A stretch of 64,000 nucleotides of DNA from Euborellia annulipes (taxonomy: Eukaryota; Arthropoda; Insecta; Dermaptera; Anisolabididae): the NCBI GenBank assembly GCA_023213315.1, contig JAKCPI010011624.1, positions 124,001 to 188,000 of the forward strand, written 5' to 3'. The notes below the pieces were generated by a model. That model did no database searches. It was not told the origin of the DNA and saw only the letters and a list, made by a program, of their open reading frames with translations. Shown here piece by piece: positions 1 to 52,349 of this stretch. Every line of letters starts with the position of its first letter. Position 1 is the stretch's first letter. A program made the position numbers and the translations under genes.

Positions 1-1
1 T

Positions 2-2194
2 CAGTCTGCTATTGAGGAAACGGGACGTCGTGCAGTTCTTAAAGGCCTTGGGACTCCTGGTTCAGCAGCTGTGGCAATGATAGGCTCATCTTCAGGAGTT
101 GGTGAGGGCGAAACTGTCAAAGGCGTAGTACGTTTTGTTCAAACCCCTTCTCAAGATTGTATAATTGATGGTAAATTTCAATTTTTTTTCTTTCACTTTA
201 TCATTTCTTCCTTTAACTTACAGTTAGCGATGGTTGATTCACTCAACATAAAATTTATATGAATTAGGTTTGTTAGGTCTGTTTACAATAAAATCATGAT
301 ATATTCTATTGAATTTATATACACAATCGTAAAATTCATCCAACAAGGTTTCTTTTAATTAAGTCAATGAAATTTGTATTTTCTTTAATAGGTGAGAAAA
401 AATGATTGACCGGTACCAATAAGAAATTGGGCTATGTCTCGTCTTTTGGAAAATTCGGATACTTTTACTTTACTAATGTACTTTTTTAGTTTTTTCCTAT
501 TTTATCAAAAAAGCTCTGTCATGATATGATATGAAAAAATTTTTTTATTCTTTCAGGGACCATTGACGGTTTGAGCCCTGGAAATCATGGACTTCATATA
601 TATGAATATGGCGATTTAAGTGGAGGATGTTGTAATTTGGGAAAACATCTTGATCTTCAAGATAGTGGAATTCATGGAGGTCCTAAACAACAGGCAGCGA
701 AACGACATACTGGAGATTTAGGAAATATTCTAGCTGATCAATCAGGAAGGGCACAATTCAGAATAGTTGATCGTGTCGTTCAAGTTCCTTACATCATCGG
801 AAGGTAATTATTAACTGAAATAAAATAATTATAGCATCCTTTTTGAAGAAAAAAGTAGCTAGTTTTCGGTTCAGGACGTCCAAAAATATCACGACCTCTA
901 ATTTTACATAGTGTTAGGCTTAATATTTTAAATTAAGGATTCATGGAAACTAATGGAGATACATAAATAACAACTGCACATCTAATCAGAACAACATTTC
1001 ATCTACGGACTGTAATTCCACATAGTTCCCACCATTATTCTTTTTGCCAACGATGAACCAGAACAGCGATTGTAAAAATCGGAACCAGCTGAGTTGAGGC
1101 TAATAACTTCCTTACAGCTTTGACAACAGCCTTCAGACTTCAGACTTCCATCTCCTTGAGGCCCCCTCTGAAGGATGAACTTTATGGCGAACATTTTCAA
1201 GACTCGGAAGCTGTTGTCAAAGCTGTAAGAGAGTTGTTAGCCTCACCTCAGCTGGTTCTGATTTTTACAATCGCAGCATGCAGGCTCTGGTTCATAGTTG
1301 GCAAAAGTGCATAAAGAATGGTGGGAACTATGTGGAAAAATTAGAATCTGTAACTGAAATAATGCTCAGTTTAGCTGTGCTATTGTTATTTATGTATCTC
1401 CAATAGTTTCCATGGAAAAAAAGAGGATGCATTACTTTTGGAACGACCCTCTATATATACAATATATATATCCAGGATGAGTTCCCATCTTGGCATTAAT
1501 TTATAAGATAGTTCACTTCGAAATTCTTTTTTGAGTATTGGATGGAATGTTTTTATTAAAAATAACAAATTTCTGTTCACTGGATCTCTTGCTTAAGGCA
1601 TTAGCCACCATATCTCTCTTCAGTCTAGCCTATAAAAACATTTTTCTTCATTATTTTCTTTGGATCTTTTCACAAGAATATAAGTTGTGGATTTTTAATC
1701 TGAAGTTGCGAAGTTGTCTTGCCACAAAACTCGGTCGGGTTCGACTCCCATTTGCTGCAAAAAAAAATTAATCAAAATTGGCGAAACGGTTATCTATTGT
1801 AATTGAATGTTATATTAATTTAAATAAGGTTTGAAAATGGATTAGAAAGAGTTAGTTCTAAAAAAAACATAAATAATGGATGCCCACGGAGTGGGGTTCT
1901 TTAATAAATATATTTTAAAAAAAATGAATGTAAAATAAAATAAATATAAAGTACTCTATTTACAAATGATTTAGGTCGTTAGGCGTAACCAGCGACCCTG
2001 ATGATTTGGGAGCTTCAGGAAAAGAGGATGGAGCGAGTGGTTCGGTGCTTGCCTGTGGAATCATAGCCCGATCAGCTGGACTTTTTGAAAATGCTAAACG
2101 GATTTGTGCGTGTGATGGAGTAACTCTTTGGGATGAGAGGGACAGACCATTAACTGGTTCTGGACGACGGCAGCCTGAAAATTCTTCCCTTTAA
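2..2194 (+). CDS. CCS: Copper chaperone for superoxide dismutase, 3' part (exons 2-170, 557-803, 1975-2194)
   Basis: CCS delivers copper to, and oxidises the disulfide of, Cu/Zn superoxide dismutase (SOD1) in the cytosol. The three exons join in frame (donors at 171 and 804, acceptors ending at 556 and 1974) and give 211 aa to a TAA at 2192-2194. They cover the SOD-like domain II, with [17 protein letters not shown], a zinc-site pattern ([17 protein letters not shown]) and ADQSGRA, and then domain III with [13 protein letters not shown] and the CxC motif ICACDG. The N-terminal copper-binding domain with its MxCxxC motif lies upstream of the window, so the gene is 5'-partial. One position differs from SOD1: the second histidine of the HxH copper site is tyrosine (HIY), whereas the zinc ligands look intact. 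Loss of copper-site ligands in CCS domain II is known in other animals. An AATAAA at 2210-2215 fits a poly(A) signal. Family assignment is secure. Confidence 0.96.
941..1420. mobile_element. Foldback mariner remnant in CCS intron 2
   Basis: Long imperfect inverted repeat: the left arm from about 941 (tcatggaaactaatggagat) matches the right arm ending near 1420 in reverse complement, and homology continues inward past ccaccattattcttt/aaagaatggtggg. The right arm encodes, near 1256-1340 on +, a peptide that reads like the C-terminus of a mariner transposase ([19 protein letters not shown]). The same terminus is present inverted in the left arm. It is non-coding debris in which one transposon end has been duplicated head to head. 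Confidence 0.7.
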
Positions 2195-2402
2195 ATTATT
2201 AATTTAGTTAATAAAAATATTTAATTAATCTTTTTTTTTTTCTTATAACCCAATTCCTATGATTAAAAAGTAAAATATTAAAGAATATTTTGTACAAATG
2301 AAGAAACAAATTGAAGTTTGCAGTCAGCGTATTTTCTTTATTTATTCAGTTCATAGCTAATGTTTTGTTCTTAGGATTAGATTAGGCTATTTCTAAATAA
2401 AT

Positions 2403-2695
2403 AAAGGTCCTCGGGCTTGGTGTAAGGGTTAGCGTGCTGGCCATGTATACCAAGGGTCGCGGGTTCGAATCCCAGGCAGTTCGGTGATTTTATTTAAGCC
2501 ATTTGGATACCAGATGGCTTAAATAAGAATGCCTGAACCTCAAATACATATATATTTAAATAACGGTTATCTTCAAAGTCTTATAGGGCCTGAGCTGCCC
2601 AAAAGACTGTGTGAATGTGTTGTGTGTGAGTGTGAATGAGAAAAGTGTGAGTTTAAAAAAAAAAAAATAAATAATATTAAATAAATAAATAAAGA
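2403..2695 (+). repeat. tRNA-derived SINE
   Basis: The head resembles a tRNA gene with a Pol III A box (ggtgtaagggttagcg, about 2419-2434) and an excellent B box (gggttcgaatccc, 2461-2473). It is followed by a non-tRNA body and an A-rich tail. The short string aaataaataaag precedes and follows the unit, which would suit a target duplication, although it is low complexity. A second copy of the same head lies reversed at 32985-33071. It does not fold as a functional tRNA (no acceptor stem), so it is called a SINE. Confidence 0.75.
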
Positions 2696-2699
2696 ACTG

Positions 2700-4635
2700 G
2701 CTGGAAACTACAAACTTGTTTTTTTTTTCTTATTTTTACCCTTCTACTCAGCCATACACCCCTTTTTATTTTTTAAAAATTATAAATATTTTACTTTTTT
2801 ATGCCATGTTAAAAACATTTTATTGAATAGAAAGTCATTTCAATGAAATCACGGAGAAAAAATTTTTTGTTAAAAATTAAAGTTCTGCCTTATTTTTAAA
2901 AGCTAAATTCTGTTCTGGAAGAAGACAACATTTCATAGATCTAAACGTTTGGTTGCCTAAGCATAAGGCCCAAGTCTTTTCCCCTGGCGGTTATTTATAT
3001 CGCCACACTTGGATAGAGCTCTGAAAAAATGTATTTTTTAAAATTAATTTGTCTAAATCTCTGGTGACAAGTAAATTTGAACGAAGAACAGAAATTTTTT
3101 CCCCTAATTTTATTTTTTCCTTTTTATGTTCCGCACTTTAAGATTAAAAGGTCATCCAATATATTCCTTTTTTGCCCCCATTTCTTTCTATTTAAACACG
3201 GCTCTCCAGACTAAAATGTAAGGAGTCCTTTCTGATATATAAATTAAATTAAGGAATAATAAAATTTTGCAAAATAAAATATTTTTTAAAATAGAAATTT
3301 ATAATTAGGGCAAGGTAAGACACTTTACCTTTAAATCTATTGATGGGGTGGTTTCGTAAGCTAATTATACATAGGCCCAGAGATTTTGGTCATTTCTCTA
3401 TCTATTGTCAATATTATAAAATAAAAATTATATTTTACTTCTCAGCTATGAATTTAATTATTAATCAAATATTTTTATTTAAAATGAACCCAAAAATAAA
3501 AAAAAAATTTATCTTTTTTTTTTTTATAAAAATTGTTTAAATAAACCTAAATAAAGGTATAATGAATAAATTAACATCATTTTCGAGTAATGGCGCTGTA
3601 ATGTTATGTATGACGTATATAGGCATATTATTTACACGTTTATTGCTATTTGTATACAAAATTGTACACCACAAGCCCTGCTGGATGAGGAGAGGAAGGA
3701 GACTTAGTGCCGTTTTCATTGGTCCACGGCGATCACTACGGCTAACAGACAGGAAATCATTCATACATCGAGAGAACGCGCGCGCAAGGTTTTTTGCAGG
3801 TCTTGGGGCGACGGAAATGCCGTCTAAAGCAACGCTCTTCATTCACTAAAAAGCAAATGTACAAAAAACCATCAAGATTAATCGACCTTTTATTACCTAT
3901 TATAACTAGATTATTTTATTTTTTTTTTTTAAATAAGTTTTATTCAATAATTTTTTTTTTTTTTTTTTTGGAACACATTAGTGGGAGTACCATTTTTCAT
4001 TTTGTAAAATGGACTGAGTATTCATTTATTATTACCCCAAGTCAATCTTTGGTCGAGTATGCAGATAGTTTTTAGGTAAATGCATTTTAGCTAATGAAAA
4101 ACACTGCATTTTATTTTATTTATTTTTTTTTTAAAGCTGTCGTAAAATGCTAATCATGTGTCAAGGCTTGAATTCTAATAATATCCTAATAACATGATGG
4201 CTTAACAATTTTTTTTTTTTTACAATAAAGTCATTCTAATATGACTGAAAAATTCCCCAGGAGGCACGATTTTTTTTTATCCCGGTCGCTATACCAATTA
4301 ATATATATATATATATATATATACTTATTTAAAAAAAAAAAAAAAATTAACAGAAAAATTGTTCAGTCATATTAGCGATTTACAAAGTCTTTTGATGGAC
4401 GTCGGACCAAGTCATGTCAAGGATATTGAATAACAATTAGGAATAATTTCTAATAAAAAGGCATCAGGCAAGGATTCAAGCCTTAACACTAGGCTTTCGC
4501 GACACCCTGTTTTATTTTTATCTTTTAAGGCGTATCAATAGTCGTAAAAGGATATAACAATTACAACAAGAAAAATAATATTAATTTATGTTCACCACAA
4601 TTTCAATTAAAAATGCTACAATAGTTAAAATACTG

Positions 4636-4680
<45 letters not shown>

Positions 4681-4750
4681 TTTTCAATGTAATTGTTTTT
4701 ATAATGTAATTTGTACACTTGAACATGTTAAATTTCAAATAGCAATGCGA
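2700..4750. other. Intergenic AT-rich DNA with an unexplained GC-richer island
   Basis: No recognisable gene between the CCS 3' end and the next repeat. Most is poly(A)/poly(T) and (AT)n sequence, with dinucleotide runs at about 4301-4322 and 4640-4677. A segment at about 3660-3850 is clearly richer in G+C and CpG and is open in overlapping frames on both strands. No conserved peptide is recognised in either frame, so it is not called a gene. Confidence 0.5.
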
Positions 4751-4759
4751 AGTGGCTGT

Positions 4760-4870
4760 AGACTTTAAATTGGATATAGGAGACGTAGCAGCCTACTTTT
4801 ATTTAATTTTTAATCATTGACGTTTCGGCCACAAATCACGATCTTCGTCAGGACGAGTATTTTAATCTTT
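4760..4870 (-). mobile_element. Fragment of hammerhead-bearing repeat
   Basis: One end of the GACGTTTCGG repeat family. The minus strand has a canonical CTGACGA core box (4851-4845) and GAAACGTC (4826-4819). Outside it lies the shared terminal CAGCC/GGCTG module at about 4789 that recurs in the complete elements. Stem I pairing is not evident in this copy, so it may be decayed. Confidence 0.6.
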
Positions 4871-5150
4871 TATTTTTTAACAATTATTCGTCCTGATAGG
4901 AAATTTTCAGCGAAATACGCGGGGGTCAGGATATAAATTTTTGTAAATTTGACATGGAATGACCCATATATATCATGTATTGGCCCATGAAGTAATTATA
5001 AAAAACATATAACAAAGTATTTATTAATTCAAATAAGCGAAAAATGTAGGTGCCGCCGGGAGTCGCACCACCGATCCGTTGATTTGCGCTCAGCATGCCC
5101 TACATATATTTACCTTCCCACAAAGATTGAAGGATGAATTGCTGCTGGTA

Positions 5151-5366
5151 TACAGTGAGGGACAATATTAAGTCCCACCCATGCGTTTTCTCCTTGTGTT
5201 TATTTCATTGTTTTTATAAAAGAAAATGAAAATCTTTATTGGAAATTTTCTAGGTTTGAATCATAAAAGAAAGTTTCCATTAAAAAATATATATTTTTTT
5301 TAAAAACAATGAAATAATCACATGTAGAAAACGCATGGATGGGACTTAATATTGTCTCTCACTGTA
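5151..5366. mobile_element. Tc1/mariner-type MITE
   Basis: Terminal inverted repeats of about 35 nt (TACAGTGAGGGACAATATTA at the left, its complement ending at 5366 at the right), flanked by TA on both sides, surround about 150 bp of AT-rich sequence with no coding capacity. TA target and short size indicate a non-autonomous Tc1/mariner derivative. Confidence 0.8.
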
Positions 5367-6141
5367 CCTAACTTTTTCATCTTATTATCGATTACAATCA
5401 CGAATTTGAATTCCTCCTTTCCTATTCGTTTCTCTTGAATAATTACAGCTATATAAATAGAATTATATACTGTTCAACAGTTGAAATAGAACACCATCAA
5501 TTATACAAATTATATGCTGTATATATATATATATATATATATAATATGATGGAATCGGAAAAAGTAACAAGACTTCTGCACTCAATTTTATTTCTATAAC
5601 ACGCTGATGTTAAGGTCTAGGCCATCCATCCTTAGCCGGCTGGCAATTTATAAAATAAATCAAAATCCATTTCATATGTCCAACACCATATTAAATATAT
5701 ATATATAGAAAATAAAAACAAAAAACATATATATTGAGGTTAGAAAGTGCAAAATAGTGATAAAATGCTTTTTTTTTTAAATAATATTACGAGGTAGATC
5801 AATATCTTTTCAAAAGGAATGACGACACTATTTCGCCCGAAGCAATATGACATCTCAATTTTCCCAAATTTTCAAAACTAGATGATTTTTTATATTTTCG
5901 TAAGGATTCAGTTAGGAATTCTAAATGTATTTTGTCAAAAATTGAGATATCTAATGTTGCTTCTACAATGATGATTTGATGTAGGTTTACACAGAAAGGA
6001 AAATATAATCTTTTATCAATAAATAGAATGATAAAGAGAAAAAGACAAAAGTAGATAAAATATATTCAATGAAATGAGTCGATTTTACCAAATTTTGTAC
6101 AAATTCATTATTTATCAAATCATATTCGAGACTATTTAAAA

Positions 6142-6463
6142 CAGTGGTTCCCAACTGGTGATCCGTGAGGCGAGTGTCATTATTAAAAAATAATGATTAT
6201 AAATTTATAAAAATTATTTTAATTAAATTTATTATAAAAAAAAGGAATTGCGACGGCCCTCATAGTGTAAACAAGAAGCTCTTCAAAAGATTCTCTCGCC
6301 ACCCCCTCGCTATCTCTCTCTCAGTTGGGTTTCTAAAATATTTTTAATAGTACATTTTTTTAAAAAATACTTTCCGAATATTTTAAGAATTTTTTAAAGT
6401 GGTCCGCGGGTAAAAGTGAAGTGTAAAAGTGGTCCGTGGCTTATATTGAGTTGGGAACCTCTG
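6142..6463. mobile_element. hAT-type non-autonomous element
   Basis: Begins CAGTGGTTCCCAAC and ends GTTGGGAACCTCTG, with a perfect 8-bp target duplication atttaaaa at 6134-6141 and 6464-6471. The 8-bp duplication and CAGTGGTTCCC termini are typical of the hAT superfamily. No transposase is encoded. Confidence 0.88.
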
Positions 6464-6471
6464 ATTTAAAA

Positions 6472-7280
6472 CGAAAATAAATTTTTTCTTTAAATTTGAA
6501 AATTATGTGTAATGGTGTTTTAAATAAGTATGATAGGAATGTTTTTATTAGTTTACTGAGTATCAAAAATACTTTTTTTTTTATGGTGAACATAATTTTA
6601 ACATTATTTATTTAATATAAATAAAATGTTAAAAAACGTGATTATTAACAAGTGGTAAAGTTTAATATTTGTTAAATATATTTAATGGTAAATTAATATA
6701 AATACCGTTGTGTATGCTTAAATAAGGATGAAAATTATTAAATCATTTTTCTTAATTTCAGGTTTTAAATTGATTTGTCTTTCGGCATCATTTAGACATT
6801 CTTTGACACACATTTTTATATATATTTGAAAACTGTTGTTAGAAGATTTATTCATATTCATTTATTCAGAAAGAGCCTGAAAAGTTAATTAAAAAAAAAT
6901 CATTAATGAATCTCATCCAGCTTGTACTCTTTAAATTTGGTATTCTTAAAATAAAAATACATATATAATATAAAAAAAAATTAAAACAATTTTATAAATA
7001 TTATATCTAAGAAAAAAAAAACTATAATACAAAATGGAAAAGTTCGCAAATTGACTAAAAGTTGCATTGACTAAGTAAATGGGTCTTCTTCCTTTTTAAA
7101 TAAAATTCTTTAAATCGTATAAACATTTAAAGAAAAAAGTTGATAAAGCTTAAAGGGAAATTCAAGATAATAAATAAAAATGCAAATAGAATATACTTGG
7201 AAAAATTAATTTGTATGACTAGTAATTAATAGCTAAAACATATGGTCTGTTCCAGAATCGACAGTCTTATAAAAATTCAA
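6472..7280. other. Intergenic AT-rich DNA, nothing recognised
   Basis: Low-complexity AT-rich sequence without a convincing reading frame, RNA gene or terminal repeat. Confidence 0.5.
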
Positions 7281-7357
7281 TTTATAGCTGTGTTCTTATA
7301 TTCATAAGAGGGTAGAAAAATGAGAAGCGCAGATAGTTTTTTCTTTTGATATCCACA

Positions 7358-7400
7358 CAGCTGACATTTCGGTCCCGTGTTTGAACCATTTTCAGAGCTG
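7358..7400 (-). ncRNA. Hammerhead-ribozyme-like motif
   Basis: Read on the minus strand: stem I CAGCT/AGCTG, core box CTGAAAA (canonical CTGANGA with one change), one unpaired base, stem II GGTTC/GGACC, then GAAATGTC. The order is that of a hammerhead with a minimal stem III. Activity is unlikely for this diverged copy, but the pairing is intact. Confidence 0.5.
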
Positions 7401-7701
7401 GCGAAGACATTATGAGTGTCACAGTATAAAATCCACTGTGCCACACTTTAATAAGGACTTTTCGTTAGCTCTGATGACGTTTAGGTCCCGTGTTTGAACC
7501 ATTTTCAGAGCTGGTGAAAAGTCATTATTAAAGTGTCACAGTATAAAATCCACTGGGACATTTTCATAAGGACTTTTCGTTAGCTGTGATGATAGTTCAA
7601 ACACGGGATCGAAACATCAGCTGTGAGGATTAAATAAATATAAGAAAAAACAATAAATGATAACAGTGGAGATATTTTCAGGCCGAATTTGTTCCACTAT
7701 A

Positions 7702-7746
7702 TAGTCGACGTTTCGGGAGACTAAACGTCTCCCTTCATCAAGACTA
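7702..7746 (-). ncRNA. Hammerhead-ribozyme-like motif
   Basis: Minus strand: stem I TAGTC/GACTA, box TTGATGA, one unpaired A, stem II of 7 bp (GGGAGAC/GTCTCCC), then GAAACGTC. Both stems differ in sequence from those of the copy at 7358-7400 yet remain complementary, which is the covariation expected of a structured RNA. Confidence 0.55.
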
Positions 7747-8129
7747 ATGTGGTTGTCATTCGAGAATGAAGTTAATAGTCCAAATTCGCCTACTGGCTGT
7801 TAGAAAGGCATTTACAAAGCATATTGAGAGCTCGGTTTTTAAATACCTTTCTATCAACAAGCAGGCGAATTTGGACTATTAATTAACTTCATTCTTGAAT
7901 GTCTAAACCACTGAGGGTTAATTTATTAATAACTACATTAGGCCCGATGAAGAGAATCGTTTAGTCTCCCGAAACGTCTACTATATAGTAGAATAAAATT
8001 TGGTCTGAAAATACCTCCAGCGTTATCATTTATCGTTCATCTATTTACACTGGGCTTTCCCAATCATCATTTGTAAAGAAAAAACTAGCTGCCTCTCTCA
8101 TTTTTCTATCCTCTTATGATTATAAAAAT

Positions 8130-9205
8130 TCCAATTATTTAGATTTCTATAAAAAAAAAACCCGTTTACTTTTAGGTCAAAAACAAGACGAACTTAAAAA
8201 AATGACTTTTTTATTTTATTAAAAATGAAATATGGTTTTTAGCAAAATATAAAGCTATTAAAAAAATTATACTAATTATAATATTAAAAAAAAAAAATCC
8301 CTTTACGACTTTTAACGCAACCATATAAAAAATTTGTGTCCGTGATGAGGACAACGTTCCAAATGGCACATTCATAATGAGGAATACTGTAGGACGCATC
8401 GTAATTGATGCAATGATTAAAATACATAACAATAAGCGTTTTAAGATCGGGCTGCGGATTGTTATCGTTGCGTTGCCATCGGGAAGGTTCTCCTCAATCA
8501 CAGGCTGGCTTTGTTAAAACGAACGTGGAGTATTCAAATGATTCCCTAATTAGATGACTCCACGAAACTGCTACTAAGTGATATCAATGTACAGAAACAT
8601 GTCTTTTATTTATACAATATACAGAGGCTTGGACCTTGAAGGTTTCGGGTTTCATACCCGCACTAACTACTTGTGTTACAACAGATGCAGTCCGGGAGAC
8701 CAACTCCAAAAAATACAAAAAGGGAAATAACTTAGTTTAATTAATTTATTTATTTTTTTTTTTTGTCAGTGACTAAATTCCTCTTCATTCTCTTTTCTTT
8801 GATGGAATATTGTAACAAAGATGATTTTTTGCAATATTCATTTTGTTTTTTTTTATTAAAGCTAATATCAAAGAGCTTCACGATTTGGTATTGTCAAAGT
8901 TTTATCCGTTTATTGCGGATTTCATTTGTTTGTTTTTTTTTTATACAATTGTGGTTTATAACCATATAAATAATTAATTCTCTGGAGTCTTCTTGGTCCA
9001 AGAAAGACAAGCTTATAATAAAAGGCTTAGGGAGGTTAACATTCTCTTAAGTATACGTTTCCGCGCATTTAAGCGGCTTTTCTTTGGCCTCGGTGCTTGT
9101 GTATTCCTTCGAGTTGGCACTCGGTCCCGGCTGCGAAGAATTTTTTAAATGTTCATTTTGGTTGAAAAAAAAAACCATAATTTTTTTTGTCTATGGAATT
9201 GTCTT
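8130..9205. other. Region downstream of liprin-alpha stop codon
   Basis: On the minus strand this follows the liprin-alpha stop at 9206 and probably contains its 3' UTR. Possible poly(A) signals (TTTATT on +) occur at 8745-8750 and 8605-8610. A moderately GC-rich stretch at about 8330-8545 has an open frame on the minus strand but no recognisable peptide. Confidence 0.4.
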
Positions 9206-51107
<41,902 letters not shown>

Positions 51108-51410
51108 CTTGGAGGTGGATCGATGCCGATGGCCCGGCCCGCAGCAGAGAGCTCGATCTCTGGCGCGCTTAGGCCCCCCTCGTTAGGTTTAGGGTCGGCC
51201 TAGGGCCGGATGGGCCCCGTGGACCCCAGGTACATACCAGACATGCATGGTGGTAATTGACGCGACCACCCGCGACACGGGCACGGGGAGACTCACGCGA
51301 CGGCGACGCGTTAACACACGACGGCCTGAACCCAATCAACCAACGATGAAGCCATCTTGGGAGTGGGTCAAAGAGATGCAACTGAAAAAGAAGTAGCATT
51401 CTCTATCAAA

Positions 51411-52349
51411 CTCTGTGCGCACTCTAACAGCCAAGTTGTGTACTAATATTTTTTCAATTTTGAATAATGGCAAAATCGTTCTACCAAGTCTCGTTCTTTA
51501 AACAAATAGCTAGTTCTTTTAAGGTCATATTTATTCACTTTAAAAAAAAGTATTTTATTTTTTTCCACCCATTTTTTTAAAATGACAAGCTCTATAAAGA
51601 TTAATGAATAGGTCTTTTTTTTAATTGAAAAATTTATAAAAATTTATTTCTATAAGAATTGTCAAGCTTAAGCTTATTAAATTAAGGGTCAAATTAATTT
51701 TCAATGTGACAATTATTTTAGTTCCTTTTAAAGATTAGTTCTTTTGAATTAGTTCAATCTCAACGACTTATTTTTTATTTAAACATTTTTTTCAATAAAA
51801 TAAAATAATTAAAATCATAAATTATTATATGAAAAATAATTAAAAATAGGCATTAAAAAAATATACGCATATATAAAATTATTAAACATTGTTTATATAA
51901 TTTTAATTGTTAAATTTAAAAAAAATTATATCAAAATTTTTTCTTTATTTTTAATTATTATTTTTAAAATAATTTTATTTTTTAAATTATCAACTTTTAA
52001 ATTAAATTCGTTTTGAATAATTTTTTAGAAAATTATTCCTTTATTAAAAATGGATGTATTGGTTATAAATAATAAACACGCGATTTAATAGGTAATCATA
52101 ATCCATAAATAATTTTTTCATCTATTTAAAAATTAATAATTAATATTAAATTAAAGGCAATAAATTGATTCCTATTGTGAATATTAATAATATGATGTTA
52201 TCGGAAATTCCCTGTAATCAAATTCAGGTCGTATTTATCCAATATGGCCGATGATAGCGGTGGGTTTATCTTCTGGTATATTAATGTTTTAACATTAAAA
52301 AAATGCACTATTTTAATACTCTAGAAATTGATAATATTAATTTTGGACC
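51411..52349. promoter_or_regulatory. Divergent intergenic region, liprin-alpha / TMEM183
   Basis: The two ATGs face away from each other, 1242 bp apart. This half is very AT-rich with homopolymer runs. No specific TATA or initiator site is claimed. Confidence 0.4.

Larger units (their letters stand above)
7285..8125. mobile_element. Two nested foldback elements with hammerhead-like motifs
   Basis: The outer element has inverted ends (agagggtagaaaaatgagaa at the left, ttctcattt-type sequence before 8120 at the right). A second foldback lies inside its right half, about 7650-8040, with ends such as gatattttcaggccgaattt versus its diverged complement. Each element carries reverse-strand hammerhead-like motifs in its left half and a forward copy in the right half. 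In the outer element the left motif is tandemly duplicated (about 7363-7400 and 7470-7515). No protein is encoded. Confidence 0.7.

Noticed and set aside
2403..2480. Possible tRNA gene
   Set aside because: A and B boxes are present but no acceptor stem or plausible anticodon arm, and a second copy plus A-rich tail marks it as a SINE.
3537..3849. Overlapping open frames of about 100 codons on both strands
   Set aside because: Composition-driven openness in a CpG-rich island with no recognisable domain or splice context.
8211..8501. 96-codon minus-strand frame downstream of liprin-alpha
   Set aside because: Hydrophobic AT-driven peptide with no family resemblance and no phase-compatible splice link to the SAM3 exon.
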